A stretch of 64,000 nt of DNA from CATQHW01 sp965215345 (GCA_965215345.1 CBDCDL010000001.1:496001-560000), one strand, 5' to 3'. Counted from the stretch's first letter, positions 46,461-55,188 are shown. A program made the numbers and translations. The notes: a model not told the origin generated them from the sequence alone.

Positions 46461-47050
46461 AGCGGGGTCGGAACGCCGGTAAGCGGAACGGGAACATGAA
46501 GCGACCCATTGTCCTGGCCGGCGCCCTGGTGGTGCTGGCCGGTGCGGGAGTGGGCGCGTTCGTGCTTTTCTGGCCCGAGCGGGATCCATCGCCGAACGCG
46601 GCGGGAGCCCTGTTCCGGCCCGACGACCGCCGGGTCATCGACGAGGGAAGATACCTGTATCAGGCAGCATGTGCGGAGTGTCACGGTGCCAACCTGGAAG
46701 GACAGCCGAACTGGCAGCGGCGGGGCGCCGACGGACTGATGCCGGCTCCTCCCCACGACGCGACTGGGCACACGTGGCACCACCCCGATCAGGCGCTGTT
46801 CGAGATGACCAAGTACGGCATGCAGCGGTTCGCCGGGCCCTCCTACCGTTCCGCCATGCCCGCCTATCAGAAGACGCTGACGGACGATCAGATCATCGCC
46901 GTCATGTCGTACATCAAGAGCCGGTGGCCCGATTCGGTCCGCCGCCAGCACGACATGATCAACGCCAGGAATGCGGCGCAGTCCAGCCTTCATCGATGGG
47001 ACGCGCTGATCGCGCTGGCGGATCGGGCCGCGAGCGAGCGATCGGGCTGA
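46457..47050 (+). CDS. Membrane-anchored cytochrome c
   Basis: 197 residues. N-terminal basic stretch and hydrophobic anchor (PIVLAGALVVLAGAGVGAFVLF), then a mono-haem c domain: RYLYQAACAECHGANLEGQ (CxxCH), a distal Met in the AMPAYQKTLTDDQIIAVMSYIKS segment. The ATG at 46457 overlaps the cueR stop (ATGA); ATG at 46496 would begin at the membrane anchor. It faces the periplasm and may relay electrons in copper handling or respiration; cytochromes next to copper genes are common. Confidence 0.87.
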   Translation: MKRGRNAGKRNGNMKRPIVLAGALVVLAGAGVGAFVLFWPERDPSPNAAGALFRPDDRRVIDEGRYLYQAACAECHGANLEGQPNWQRRGADGLMPAPPHDATGHTWHHPDQALFEMTKYGMQRFAGPSYRSAMPAYQKTLTDDQIIAVMSYIKSRWPDSVRRQHDMINARNAAQSSLHRWDALIALADRAASERSG

Positions 47051-48495
47051 TACGCGTCGAGCGTGGCCTGGAGCGGCGTGCCGCCGAGGTGCGCGCGGGC
47101 CGGTCGGCGCTGCGCAGCGCATGCCGGGCGCTGGGGATCGAGGAGCCGCGCTCGCTCTGGGTGGCATCTGGCGCCGGCGGTCCGTTCCGGCCGGCGGCGG
47201 CGGTGCGCCGATACCTTCCGGGGGAACGGATCGAGGTGGTCGTCGACCTGTCGCAGGCTGCCGGCGGCGACGAGCTGGCCGACTCGTTCCGTGCCGTGCT
47301 GGCCGGCGGAATCCCCGGCCGGCGGGCCGGGGATCTGCCGATCGGCGGCTTCGCGCCGTTGCGGCACAGCCCGGTCTGGGGGCTGAACGCAGCCTTCTGG
47401 GGGCACGCGGACCGGTACATGGCCGCCCACGGCGACGACTACCGCGATGCCGTGGGCGGGTCACCCGATCTGATCAGGACGCTGGTCCGCGACCGGGCGG
47501 AGCGTTTCTGCGGGTCGATTCGCCGCCTGCGTGCCGGTACATCCGGCACCCGCGACGAGTTGGCGTACCTGAGCATCGGCGCCTCCGGAGCCGAGGGGCC
47601 CCGACTGTTCGCCGAGGAGCTGACGCGGGCGGCGGTGGCCGGGCGCGTCGGCCTGGAGGGAATCTGCTACCTGGTCGCCGATCGGTCCCCGCGGGTGCTG
47701 GCGGCCGTGCGTGCCGCGCTCGGCGATCGGTTCGACGCGCTCCGCGTCGGCTATGTCGAGCTCGACCTGCGCTCGCCGGCGCCGGCGCTGGCGCCATGGC
47801 GGGCCCGCATCCTGCACGCTCACGTCGGCAGCCTGTTCGACAACCTGCCGGCCGACCACGTCGAGTGGCTGGACGGCAGGTGCTACCTGGTCGAGGGGCT
47901 GCTGTTCCTTGCGGCCTCCGCGGCGGACGGGCTCGCGGCCCGATACAGGGTCGAGATCGGGCTCCTGCGCGAAGTGCTGCAGGGGCCTGTCGCATCCTTG
48001 CCGGAACGTATGCAGGCGGTCGCCGGAGCGACGGGGATGTATCGGCTCTGGGCGGATGTCTACCAAGCGCTGCACATCGCCGAACGACTGGTCCCCCCTC
48101 CGCCGGGCGCCGTGCCCGACAGCCTCGTCCCGTTCCCGGCCGACGGCCGGATGGCGCTGTCCGGCGACGCGATAGACAGCGGACTGACCCTGCTGGGACT
48201 GCTGCACGAGCGCGGCATGCTGGAGATCGTGGACATCATGGTGCCCGACGCGCGGCAGTATGCCGGCCGTTTTCGGACGACCGTGAAATACGACGGCTCG
48301 GCGGTCGAGTGGTTCAACGCCGCCCTGTTCGAGGCGCGGCTGCGACGCGAGGTCCCTTCCTGCACGGTGGGCTATCGGTCGCTCGCCGAGTTCGGAAAGC
48401 CGCGGATGACCCGGATGGAGATCCATCGCGGCCAGGGGCCCTGCCGCCTGCTCCGAGCGGGAGAGCGGGAAACGGGTGAGCTTGACAGAACATGA
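46996..48495 (+). CDS. Unrecognised protein, possibly methyltransferase-like
   Basis: About 500 residues from ATG 46996 (overlapping the cytochrome by 55 bases) or 469 from GTG 47089; the start is uncertain. No signal peptide. Visible features: RRYLPGERIEVVVDLSQ and PIGGFAPLRHSPVWGLNAAFW early on; DELAYLSIGASGAEGPRLFAEEL near residue 193, reminiscent of the SAM-binding region of class I methyltransferases; HAHVGSLFDNLPADHVEWLDGRCYLVEG; and DSLVPFPADGRMALSGDA later. I cannot assign a family. It shares the operon with cueR and the cytochrome, and ends just before tRNA-Glu. Confidence 0.65.
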   Translation: MGRADRAGGSGRERAIGLIRVERGLERRAAEVRAGRSALRSACRALGIEEPRSLWVASGAGGPFRPAAAVRRYLPGERIEVVVDLSQAAGGDELADSFRAVLAGGIPGRRAGDLPIGGFAPLRHSPVWGLNAAFWGHADRYMAAHGDDYRDAVGGSPDLIRTLVRDRAERFCGSIRRLRAGTSGTRDELAYLSIGASGAEGPRLFAEELTRAAVAGRVGLEGICYLVADRSPRVLAAVRAALGDRFDALRVGYVELDLRSPAPALAPWRARILHAHVGSLFDNLPADHVEWLDGRCYLVEGLLFLAASAADGLAARYRVEIGLLREVLQGPVASLPERMQAVAGATGMYRLWADVYQALHIAERLVPPPPGAVPDSLVPFPADGRMALSGDAIDSGLTLLGLLHERGMLEIVDIMVPDARQYAGRFRTTVKYDGSAVEWFNAALFEARLRREVPSCTVGYRSLAEFGKPRMTRMEIHRGQGPCRLLRAGERETGELDRT

Positions 48496-48511
48496 GCGCC
48501 GGCTGCACATT
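48482..48511 (+). promoter_or_regulatory. Probable tRNA-Glu promoter
   Basis: TTGACA at 48482-48487 (over the 3' end of the preceding gene) and CACATT at 48506-48511, 18 bases apart, 43 bases before tRNA-Glu. The -35 is perfect, the -10 weak. Confidence 0.4.
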
Positions 48512-48554
48512 TGCACCGTCGGCGCGCTGATGAGCGCCTCGGCTAATTCTTTCT

Positions 48555-48626
<72 letters not shown>

Positions 48627-48628
48627 AG

Positions 48629-50122
48629 TTGCAGCGGCCCGAGTCCGGACAGCGGGGCGGAACGGCCCCGGACGAAGCCATCGCCTCCCGGTTCGGCCGT
48701 GTCCGTGGGCTCGCGGTGCATCTGGTCGGCGTTGCCGGACAGGGAATGTCGGCGCTTGCCGAAGTGCTGCAGGCGCGTGGCGCGGTCGTCACCGGTTCCG
48801 ATGTCGACGAACCGTTCTTCACCACGCCGGTCCTGGAGCGGATCGGCGTGCCGGTGCTCCCGTTCGACCCCGACAACGTGCGCCGTGCGGATCTCGTCGT
48901 CTTCTCGGCAGCCTACGATCCCGACCGCCATCCGGAGTTGCGCGCGGCGCGGGAAGCCGGCCTGCCGCTCGTCAACTATCCGCAGGCGCTGGGCGCGCTG
49001 TCCGCGCACTGCGAAGCGATCGCGGTGTGCGGCACGCACGGCAAGACCACGATCACCGCCATGCTGGGGACGCTGCTGGACGGACTGAAACTGCCGGCGA
49101 CGGTGCTGGTGGGCAGCTCGGTAGCAAGCTTCGGCGACCGCAGCACGCTCAACCGAGGCACCGAGCTCCTGGCGGCGGAGACCTGCGAGTACCGGCGCCA
49201 CTTCCTGCACTACCACCCTGACAGCATCGTGCTCTCCGGCGTCGAGTGGGAGCACGTCGACTACTTCGCCGACTACCACGACACGGTGGCTGCGTTCGTG
49301 GAGTTCTGCCGGCGGCTCCCGCCCGGCGGTGAGTTGGTCTACGACGCCGACGACGCCGGCGGGGCCGCGGTAGCCACGGCCGTCGCCAGCGAGCGCGCCG
49401 ACGTGGTGCGCACCCCGGTCGGCCGCACGGCTCGGGGCGCCTACCGGATGGACGGCGTCACCCTGGCAGCGGGGCGGACCGTGTTCCGGCTCGCCGCGGT
49501 GCCGGGAGAGCTCGCCCTGCGCGTGCCGGGCGCGCACTCGGCCAAGAACGCCGCCTTGGCCGTGGCGGCGGCGACCTCCGTGCACGGCCGTCACCGCGGC
49601 GGCTCGCCCGAACCGGCTGCCCTGGCGCAGGCGCTGTCCCGGTTCCTGGGTACGCGCCGGCGCAGCGAGGTGGTCGGCGAGGCGGGCGGCGTGACCTTCG
49701 TCGAGGACTACGGGCACCATCCGACCGAGATTCGCGTGACCCTGAGCGGCTTGCGCCGTTTCTTCGGACACCGACCGCTGGTCGTCGACTTCATGCCCCA
49801 CACCTTCTCCCGTACCGACCGGCTGCTCGAGGACTTCGCCACTGTCTTCGGCGACGCCGAGCGGGTCATATTGCACGACATCTATGCATCGGCCCGCGAG
49901 CGCAACGATTCCGGGATCTCCGGTGAGGACCTGTTCCGGGCGGTCAGCCGCCGCCATCCCGCCGTCGCGTACACGCCGGGCGTTGACGACGGCGATGCCG
50001 TGCGCCTCGCGCAGCGTTCCGTGGGTCCCGGCGACGTGTTCGTGACCATGGGAGCCGGCGACAACTGGAAGCTGGGCGCACGTCTGCGCGAGCGCCTGCT
50101 GCGGGCAGACCGGCCGCGATGA
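48629..50122 (+). CDS. murC: UDP-N-acetylmuramate-L-alanine ligase
   Basis: Adds L-Ala to UDP-MurNAc in peptidoglycan synthesis. 497 residues. The N-terminal UDP site is VHLVGVAGQGMSALAEVL; the ATP P-loop is CGTHGKTTITAMLG (residues ~132-145), with SVASFGDRSTLN, the metal and substrate motif GVEWEHVDYFADYH, and C-terminal EDYGHHPTEIRVTL. A TTG at 48629 is chosen because AGGAG at 48619-48623, which is the 3' acceptor strand of tRNA-Glu, is a perfect Shine-Dalgarno at 5 bases. Overlaps yicC start by 4 bases. Confidence 0.9.
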   Translation: MQRPESGQRGGTAPDEAIASRFGRVRGLAVHLVGVAGQGMSALAEVLQARGAVVTGSDVDEPFFTTPVLERIGVPVLPFDPDNVRRADLVVFSAAYDPDRHPELRAAREAGLPLVNYPQALGALSAHCEAIAVCGTHGKTTITAMLGTLLDGLKLPATVLVGSSVASFGDRSTLNRGTELLAAETCEYRRHFLHYHPDSIVLSGVEWEHVDYFADYHDTVAAFVEFCRRLPPGGELVYDADDAGGAAVATAVASERADVVRTPVGRTARGAYRMDGVTLAAGRTVFRLAAVPGELALRVPGAHSAKNAALAVAAATSVHGRHRGGSPEPAALAQALSRFLGTRRRSEVVGEAGGVTFVEDYGHHPTEIRVTLSGLRRFFGHRPLVVDFMPHTFSRTDRLLEDFATVFGDAERVILHDIYASARERNDSGISGEDLFRAVSRRHPAVAYTPGVDDGDAVRLAQRSVGPGDVFVTMGAGDNWKLGARLRERLLRADRPR

Positions 50123-51003
50123 AGAGCATGACCGGCTTCGGGCGTGCGGAACGACACGTGGACGGGGTCGACGTCACCGCCGAGGCGCGCAGCTACAACA
50201 ACCGGTTTCTCGACGTGAGCGTGTCGGTGCCGCAGGAGCTCGGCGTCGTGGAGTCGGCGCTGCGGGCGCTGGTCTCCGGGCGGATGTCGCGCGGGCGCGT
50301 GGAGCTGCAGGTCCGGATGACCGGAGCGGCGGCCCGGCCGCGGGTGAGCCCCGAGGGGGCGCGGGCAGCCGCCGATCTGCTGCGCGCGATCGCGCGCGCG
50401 GCGGGCGCACCTGAAGAGATCACCGTGCGGGACGTCCTTGACGCCGACCGCCGGCTCGGCCTGGGCGTGGTCGAGGCAGGACCCGACGGCAGCGGACCGG
50501 ACCCGGAAGTCTCCGCCGGCGTGCTGGAGGCCGCGCAGTGCTGTCTGGAGCGCCTGGACGCCGAACGCGACCGGGAGGGAGCGGAGCTCGAGGCCGATCT
50601 GTCCACATGCCTGGACCGGGTGGAGGAGGAGACGGAGGCCCTCTCCGGCCTGGCGGCGGAGTGGCAGGAACGGTTGGAGCGGGACGTGCAGGCGCGCATG
50701 GAGCGGCTACTGTCCGCCGATGACGTCGCCGACCGGGTGGTGCCCGCGGTCGCGCTGCTGCTGGCTCGTTCCGACGTCAACGAGGAGCTCAGCCGCCTGC
50801 GCGCGCACCTCGCCGGCATGCGCACGGGGATGGCCGCCGCCGACGGCCCGCACGGCAAGAAGCTCGAATTCTATTGCCAGGAGTTGCTCCGCGAGACCAA
50901 CACGATCGGCGCGAAGGCGTCAGCGGCGGAGGTCGACGGGCACGTTCTGACGGTCAAGGAGAATGTCGAGCGCATGCGCGAGCAGTTACGCAATGTCGAA
51001 TGA
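50119..51003 (+). CDS. yicC: YicC family endoribonuclease
   Basis: 294 residues with the family start MKSMTGFGRAERHVDG, then EARSYNNRFLDVSVSVPQEL and MSRGRVELQVRM, a long central helical region, and the terminal DUF1732 segment with KKLEFYCQELLRETNTIGAKA and VKENVERMREQLRNVE. YicC-type proteins cleave RNA (known family function in E. coli). The ATG overlaps the murC stop (ATGA) and the stop is 11 bases inside the following gene. Confidence 0.93.
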   Translation: MKSMTGFGRAERHVDGVDVTAEARSYNNRFLDVSVSVPQELGVVESALRALVSGRMSRGRVELQVRMTGAAARPRVSPEGARAAADLLRAIARAAGAPEEITVRDVLDADRRLGLGVVEAGPDGSGPDPEVSAGVLEAAQCCLERLDAERDREGAELEADLSTCLDRVEEETEALSGLAAEWQERLERDVQARMERLLSADDVADRVVPAVALLLARSDVNEELSRLRAHLAGMRTGMAAADGPHGKKLEFYCQELLRETNTIGAKASAAEVDGHVLTVKENVERMREQLRNVE

Positions 51004-51541
51004 GTGCAGCGGTGACCTGGTGATCACGATCTCGGGCAAGTCGGGATGCGGCAACTCGACCGTCTCCCGTATGGTCGCGGAGCGTCTGGGCCTGCGGCAC
51101 ATCAACTTCACCCTGCGCGACCTGGCACGCGAGCGCGGTGTGAGCTTCGAGCAACTGTGGGAACGCGCCGATTACGACCAGTCGGTCGATCACGACCTTG
51201 ACCGCAGGCTCATGGAGCTCGCCGCCGACGGGGGATGCGTGCTCGGCACACGGCTGGCGATCTGGTTGATCGAGGACCGGGACCTGTCGGTCTACCTGGA
51301 GGCGACCCAGCAGACGCGGGCGGCGCGCATCGCGTCTCGGGAAGTCATGTCCTATGGGGCCGCGCTCACGGCCACCGATCAGCGTGATCGCCGCGATCGC
51401 AACCGCTATCTGCGGCTGTACGACATCGACATCGATGACGCGTCGCAGGCCGACCTGGTCGTGGACACCGAGGAGCTCGACGAGCACGCCGTGGCAGGCA
51501 AGATCATCGAGGCGCTGCGCGCCCGCAGCCTGTTCGACTGA
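50993..51541 (+). CDS. cmk: Putative cytidylate kinase family protein
   Basis: 182 residues with P-loop ITISGKSGCGNSTVSRMVAE (residues ~11-30), LINFTLRDLARERG-like switch (HINFTLRDLARERG), VLGTRLAIWLIED, and a lid rich in Arg (DQRDRRDRNRYLRLYDI). The canonical P-loop Lys (GKS/T) is Asn, giving GNST. I recall this variant in spirochaetes. The family phosphorylates CMP or dCMP, but the substitution may alter the activity. It overlaps yicC by 11 bases. Confidence 0.85.
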   Translation: MSNECSGDLVITISGKSGCGNSTVSRMVAERLGLRHINFTLRDLARERGVSFEQLWERADYDQSVDHDLDRRLMELAADGGCVLGTRLAIWLIEDRDLSVYLEATQQTRAARIASREVMSYGAALTATDQRDRRDRNRYLRLYDIDIDDASQADLVVDTEELDEHAVAGKIIEALRARSLFD

Positions 51542-51564
51542 GCCGGCGTGCCGGCGCTGGTGAT

Positions 51565-51594
51565 TTGCCGGCGGCGCGCTCGATGGCGTACGCT
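51565..51594 (+). promoter_or_regulatory. Possible rpoZ promoter
   Basis: TTGCCG at 51565-51570 with TACGCT 18 bases on, 8 bases before the rpoZ ATG at 51603. If the -10 is right the leader is nearly absent. Low-confidence. Confidence 0.25.
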
Positions 51595-51602
51595 ACGCGG
51601 CG

Positions 51603-51803
51603 ATGATTCTGCCTCTTGACCTGTTGATAGCCGACGACTCGAACCGCTACGAGCTGTGCTCGGCGGCCATGCGCCGGGCCAACCAGCTCAGCCTTGCCGC
51701 CGACGAGGACGTGGAGGCCAACGGCGGCAAGGTGGTGTCCACCGCCGTCAAGCAGATCCTCACCAGGAAGGTCCGCTACGAGATAGAGCGCACAAGCCTG
51801 TAG
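51603..51803 (+). CDS. rpoZ: DNA-directed RNA polymerase omega subunit
   Basis: 66 residues, somewhat short. Core motifs: NRYELCSAAMRRANQLSLA (residues ~14-32) and VVSTAVKQILTRKVRYEIE at the C-terminus, both typical of omega, which helps assemble beta' into the polymerase. It lies 61 bases after the cytidylate kinase gene and just ahead of miaA, an arrangement common in spirochaetes. Confidence 0.88.
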   Translation: MILPLDLLIADDSNRYELCSAAMRRANQLSLAADEDVEANGGKVVSTAVKQILTRKVRYEIERTSL

Positions 51804-51832
51804 GCGACGCTCAGCCTTCTCGGCCGCTCATC

Positions 51833-51876
51833 CTCCTCGGCCCGCGTAATCTCCTCGGCCCGCGTATCTCCTCGGA
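51833..51876 (+). repeat. Tandem 18-bp repeat upstream of miaA
   Basis: Units CTCCTCGGCCCGCGTAAT, CTCCTCGGCCCGCGTAT and CTCCTCGGA follow each other (51833-51850, 51851-51867, 51868-51876), ending 1 base before the miaA ATG. It carries no good Shine-Dalgarno. Confidence 0.8.
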
Positions 51877-51877
51877 C

Positions 51878-52774
51878 ATGCGCCGGCCGGTGCCGGTGAT
51901 CTTCGGTCCGACTGCCGTGGGCAAGTCGGCGGCGATCGGCGCGGTGGCCGGGGAGCAGGACGAGCTCGTCAGTGCCGATGCCCTGCAGGTGTACCGCCAT
52001 CTTGACATCGGCACCGCAAAACCGACGCGCGACGAGCGCGAACGGTTCCGCCACCACCTGATCGACGTCGCCGAGCCCCACGAGCAATTCGACGCCGGCC
52101 GCTTCGTCCGCTGCGCGGATGCCGCGCTGAGCGACATCGCCGCCCGCGGACGCCGCGCGATCGTCGCCGGCGGGTGCGCGTACTACCTGCGGACCCTGGT
52201 GTGCGGACTGCCGGAGTCGCCGCGCGGGGATCCGGACATCCGCGCGCGGCTGACCCTGAGGCTGGACAGGGAAGGCAGGGAGGCGCTGCGTCGCGAGTTG
52301 CAGGACGCCGACCCGCAGTCCGCGCGCCGCATTCATGCCAACGACACCTACCGGATCGTCCGGGCGCTCGAGGTCCTGGCCGCCACGGGCCGGCCGCTCT
52401 CGTCGTTCCGGGTGCCCGATCGACCGGCCGATCCGGGCCGCTTCCGCCTGATCGGACTCCAGCGCCCGCGCGAGGAGCTGGTCGTCCGCATCGACGCGCG
52501 GGTGCAGGCGATGCGCGCCGCGGGCTTCGCGGAGGAAGTCCGCACGCTGCTGGCGCGCGGCTACGACGCCACGTGCCCGGGGCTGCGCGGCATCGGCTAC
52601 CGGGAGCTCGCGGCGGCCGGGGGAACGGGATCGACGGACGTGTGGGAGGCGATCAAGCGCAGCACGCGACGCTACGCAAAGCGCCAGATGACGTTCTTTC
52701 GGTCGCTTCCCGGCGTGACCTGGATCGACGCCGACGACCGGGTGGCCCTGCGATCCCTGATCGGCGACCGTTGA
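51878..52774 (+). CDS. miaA: tRNA dimethylallyltransferase
   Basis: Prenylates A37 of UNN-reading tRNAs. 298 residues. P-loop FGPTAVGKSAAIG (residues ~8-20), substrate region SADALQVYRHLDIGTAKP, HHLIDVAEPHEQFDAGRF, and AIVAGGCAYYLRTLV; C-terminal CPGLRGIGYREL and RRYAKRQMTFFRS. ATG 51878 is used. The stop lies at the start of a tandem 14-bp repeat. Expressed with rpoZ; a new promoter for the following genes lies just after it. Confidence 0.92.
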   Translation: MRRPVPVIFGPTAVGKSAAIGAVAGEQDELVSADALQVYRHLDIGTAKPTRDERERFRHHLIDVAEPHEQFDAGRFVRCADAALSDIAARGRRAIVAGGCAYYLRTLVCGLPESPRGDPDIRARLTLRLDREGREALRRELQDADPQSARRIHANDTYRIVRALEVLAATGRPLSSFRVPDRPADPGRFRLIGLQRPREELVVRIDARVQAMRAAGFAEEVRTLLARGYDATCPGLRGIGYRELAAAGGTGSTDVWEAIKRSTRRYAKRQMTFFRSLPGVTWIDADDRVALRSLIGDR

Positions 52775-52793
52775 TCGGCGACCGTTGATCGGT
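52759..52793 (+). repeat. Tandem 14-bp repeat at the 3' end of miaA
   Basis: TGATCGGCGACCGT occurs at 52759-52772 and 52773-52786, followed by TGATCGG at 52787-52793. The second unit carries the stop codon. The end of the coding sequence was probably extended or created by slippage. Confidence 0.8.
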
Positions 52794-52805
52794 GGTCGCG
52801 TTCTG

Positions 52806-52834
52806 TTGACAGCGGCCGGCGTTCTGCCGATACT
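52806..52834 (+). promoter_or_regulatory. Sigma-70-type promoter for the mS38-like/folP operon
   Basis: Perfect -35 TTGACA (52806-52811), 17-base spacer, -10 GATACT (52829-52834). The predicted start at about 52841 lies 32 bases before the microgene ATG. One of the best promoter matches in the window. Confidence 0.7.
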
Positions 52835-52872
52835 CCGCACCATCCCATCGACACCCCCCAACAGGAGCGCTG

Positions 52873-52962
52873 ATGCCTTGCGGTCGTAAACGCAAGCGGC
52901 ACAAGATCGCTACGCATAAACGAAAGAAGAAACTGCGGAAGAATCGTCACAAGAAGGGATAG
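52873..52962 (+). CDS. AURKAIP1/COX24 (mS38-like) small ribosomal microprotein, 29 residues
   Basis: A 29-residue peptide, MPCGRKRKRHKIATHKRK followed by KKLRKNRHKKG, of which over half is Lys, Arg or His. It matches the AURKAIP1/COX24 domain (mitochondrial mS38; small-subunit bS22-like proteins in bacteria), which sits on the 30S subunit. AGGAG at 52863-52867, 5 bases before the ATG, and a good promoter confirm a real gene. It lies between miaA and folP. Confidence 0.85.
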   Translation: MPCGRKRKRHKIATHKRKKKLRKNRHKKG

Positions 52963-53109
52963 GATTTCTGTCGGATTGGCGCGTCGGCAGCCTTTCCGAC
53001 GGAAGCCCTGTTTCGCATGTGGGGTGAGGCTGCCGCGGGTGCCGACCGTCTCCGTGCGGCCGAACCTGTCGATGGGGGCCGGCCGCGGTCGCCGATGCGG
53101 GGCCGTTCC

Positions 53110-53973
53110 ATGCAGATCCTCTGGAGTAGAGGCGCCAGGCCGGGGAAGGGCGAACGTGTCCTGGATCTGCGCCGCAAGGCGGTGATGGGCGTGATCAATC
53201 GCACGCCCGATTCGTTCTTTCCGGCAAGCCGGCATGCTTCCGCCGGAGAGGCGTGCCGGCAGGCGCAGGCGATGGCCGCTCGCGGCGCCGCCATCATCGA
53301 CGTCGGCGGCGAGTCCACCCGGCCGGGATCCGATCCCGTTTCTGCGGACGACGAATGCGGGCGAGTGGTGCCGGTCATCGAGCGCCTCCGTGCCGTCTGT
53401 GACGTCGCCATCTCGATCGACACGCAGAAGCCGGTCGTGGCCGAACGCGCCCTCGATGCCGGCGCGGACCTGATCAACGACGTGTCCGCACTGGCCGACC
53501 CGCGCATGCGGTCGCTGGCGGCCGAGCGGGACGTGCCCGTGGTGCTCATGCACATGCGCGGTACGCCCCGCACCATGCAGCGTGCTCCCCGCTACGACGC
53601 GGTCATCGAGGAGGTCACGGCCGAGTTGCAGGCCGCGATCGACCGTGCGCTTGCGGCCGGCGTACGCGAAGACCGGATCATCGTCGATCCCGGCATCGGC
53701 TTCGGCAAACGGGTCCAGGACAACCTGGCAATCCTCCGCAGGGTCGGCGCGTTCCGCCGGCTGGGCCGGCCCGTGCTGGTCGGACTGTCTCACAAGTCCT
53801 TTCTCGGCAAGGTTCTGGGGGACCGGCCGGTGGATGGTCGGCATACCGCGTCGATCGTCGGCGGCTGTCTTGCCCTCGCCGGGGGGGCCGATATCATTCG
53901 CGTACATGACGTGGCTGCCGCCGTCGATACCGTCCGCGTGCTGGAAGCGGTGAACGGAGGGACCGTGCGGTGA
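53110..53973 (+). CDS. folP: Dihydropteroate synthase
   Basis: Joins dihydropterin pyrophosphate and p-aminobenzoate in folate synthesis. 287 residues. Motifs in order: MGVINRTPDSFFP (residues ~23-35), IDVGGESTRPGSDPV, IDTQKPVVAERAL, NDVSALADP, LMHMRGTPRTMQ, IIVDPGIGFGKRVQDNL, LVGLSHKSFLG and RVHDVAAAVD. ATG 53110 is preferred; the longer frame to 53017 lacks likeness to the family. Its stop overlaps acpS (GTGA). Confidence 0.93.
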   Translation: MQILWSRGARPGKGERVLDLRRKAVMGVINRTPDSFFPASRHASAGEACRQAQAMAARGAAIIDVGGESTRPGSDPVSADDECGRVVPVIERLRAVCDVAISIDTQKPVVAERALDAGADLINDVSALADPRMRSLAAERDVPVVLMHMRGTPRTMQRAPRYDAVIEEVTAELQAAIDRALAAGVREDRIIVDPGIGFGKRVQDNLAILRRVGAFRRLGRPVLVGLSHKSFLGKVLGDRPVDGRHTASIVGGCLALAGGADIIRVHDVAAAVDTVRVLEAVNGGTVR

Positions 53974-54362
53974 TCCTGGGGCTGGGAATCGACGTGGTCC
54001 ATCCTCGGCGCCTGCGGCGCTGGCAGGAATGGCCCGGCCTGTTCGAGCGCTTCTACCATCCCGATGAGCTGGCGGAATGCCGGAAGAGGGCGGATGGCGG
54101 GCTGCTGTCGCTGGCGGCGAGGTTCGCGGCCAAGGAAGCATTCGGCAAGGCGCTGGGATCGGGGCTGCGCGGCATGGCGCTGCGCGACATCATCGTGACC
54201 AACGAGCCCCGCGGCCGGCCCGTGCTGCGCGTGATCGGTACCGCTCGCAGGGCGCTTGCGGCCGCCGGCGGGGCGGACGTGATGGTGTCGCTGTCGCACG
54301 AAGACGAAGCAGCCATCGCGGTCGTGATCATCCAGGGCAACCCACCGCAAGCCGGCGATTGA
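53970..54362 (+). CDS. acpS: Holo-[acyl-carrier-protein] synthase
   Basis: Transfers 4'-phosphopantetheine from CoA to acyl carrier protein. 130 residues. It starts ILGLGIDVVHPRRLRRW with the metal Asp, then FYHPDELAECRKR, and LAARFAAKEAFGKALGSGLRG with the catalytic Glu and Lys; the C-terminus MVSLSHEDEAAIAVVI is typical. GTG 53970 overlaps the folP stop. Confidence 0.92.
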   Translation: MILGLGIDVVHPRRLRRWQEWPGLFERFYHPDELAECRKRADGGLLSLAARFAAKEAFGKALGSGLRGMALRDIIVTNEPRGRPVLRVIGTARRALAAAGGADVMVSLSHEDEAAIAVVIIQGNPPQAGD

Positions 54363-54375
54363 CCGGCCGCATCGC

Positions 54376-55188
54376 TTGACGCGTACCATTCGAGCAACGG
54401 TCGCCTACGACGGGACCGACTTTGCCGGTTGGCAGATCCAGGACCGGCAGCGGACCGTGCAGGGCGTTTTCGAGCAGTCCCTCGCGCGCATGCACGGCGA
54501 ACGCGTGCCCGTCAGGGCCGCCGGCCGCACCGATGCCGGCGTTCACGCGCTCGGCCAGGTCGTGAGCTTCCGCACCGGGATCGACAGCCTGACACCGGAG
54601 GTCCTGCCGCGCGCGCTCAATTCCTACCTTCCCGACGACGTGCGGGTGGTCGACGCGCGGGAAGAGGAGGACGGGTTCGACGCCCGGCGCTCCGCGCGGT
54701 TGCGGGTGTATCGCTACCAGCTTCTGCCGGGCCGGCAGCTTCCTCACCTGCGGCGGTACACGCTCTGGGTGCGCCGGCCGCTGCGGCTGGAGGCGCTCAA
54801 CCGGATGGCGTCGGCGATCGTCGGCGAGCATGACTTCACGACCTTCGCGGCCGCCGGTGCGTCCGGATCGTCTCTCCGGCGGGTCGTGCAGGCGTCCTTC
54901 TTTGCCGATGGACCCCTGATCGTGTTCCGCATCGCCGCCGGGTCGTATCTCTGGAAGATGGTGCGCAGCCTGGTGGGGACGATGCTGGCGCTGGAAGCCG
55001 AGTGCGGGGCCGACCGCGCGGCGCCGCGGGCGCGAATGGCGGAGTTGCTCGCCGCGCCGGGCCGGGAGCGGGTGGGGCAGACCGCGCCGGCCTGGGGGCT
55101 GTTCCTCGAACGGGTGTGCTACGCCGGCGATCCGACGCTGGCCGGCGCGCTGCCGTATGATCGCGAACGGGGTCCCACGGATGAGTGA
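54376..55188 (+). CDS. truA: tRNA pseudouridine(38-40) synthase
   Basis: Isomerises U38-U40 in the anticodon arm. 270 residues: ATVAYDGTDFAGWQIQDRQRTVQ at the N-terminus (starting AYDGTDFAGWQ), catalytic loop AAGRTDAGVHALGQVVSF (Asp), then GEHDFTTFAA and FRIAAGSYLWKMVRSLVGTML. The TTG at 54376 is the only start that preserves the first strand. The 3' end overlaps the glycosylase ATG by 8 bases. Confidence 0.92.
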   Translation: MTRTIRATVAYDGTDFAGWQIQDRQRTVQGVFEQSLARMHGERVPVRAAGRTDAGVHALGQVVSFRTGIDSLTPEVLPRALNSYLPDDVRVVDAREEEDGFDARRSARLRVYRYQLLPGRQLPHLRRYTLWVRRPLRLEALNRMASAIVGEHDFTTFAAAGASGSSLRRVVQASFFADGPLIVFRIAAGSYLWKMVRSLVGTMLALEAECGADRAAPRARMAELLAAPGRERVGQTAPAWGLFLERVCYAGDPTLAGALPYDRERGPTDE

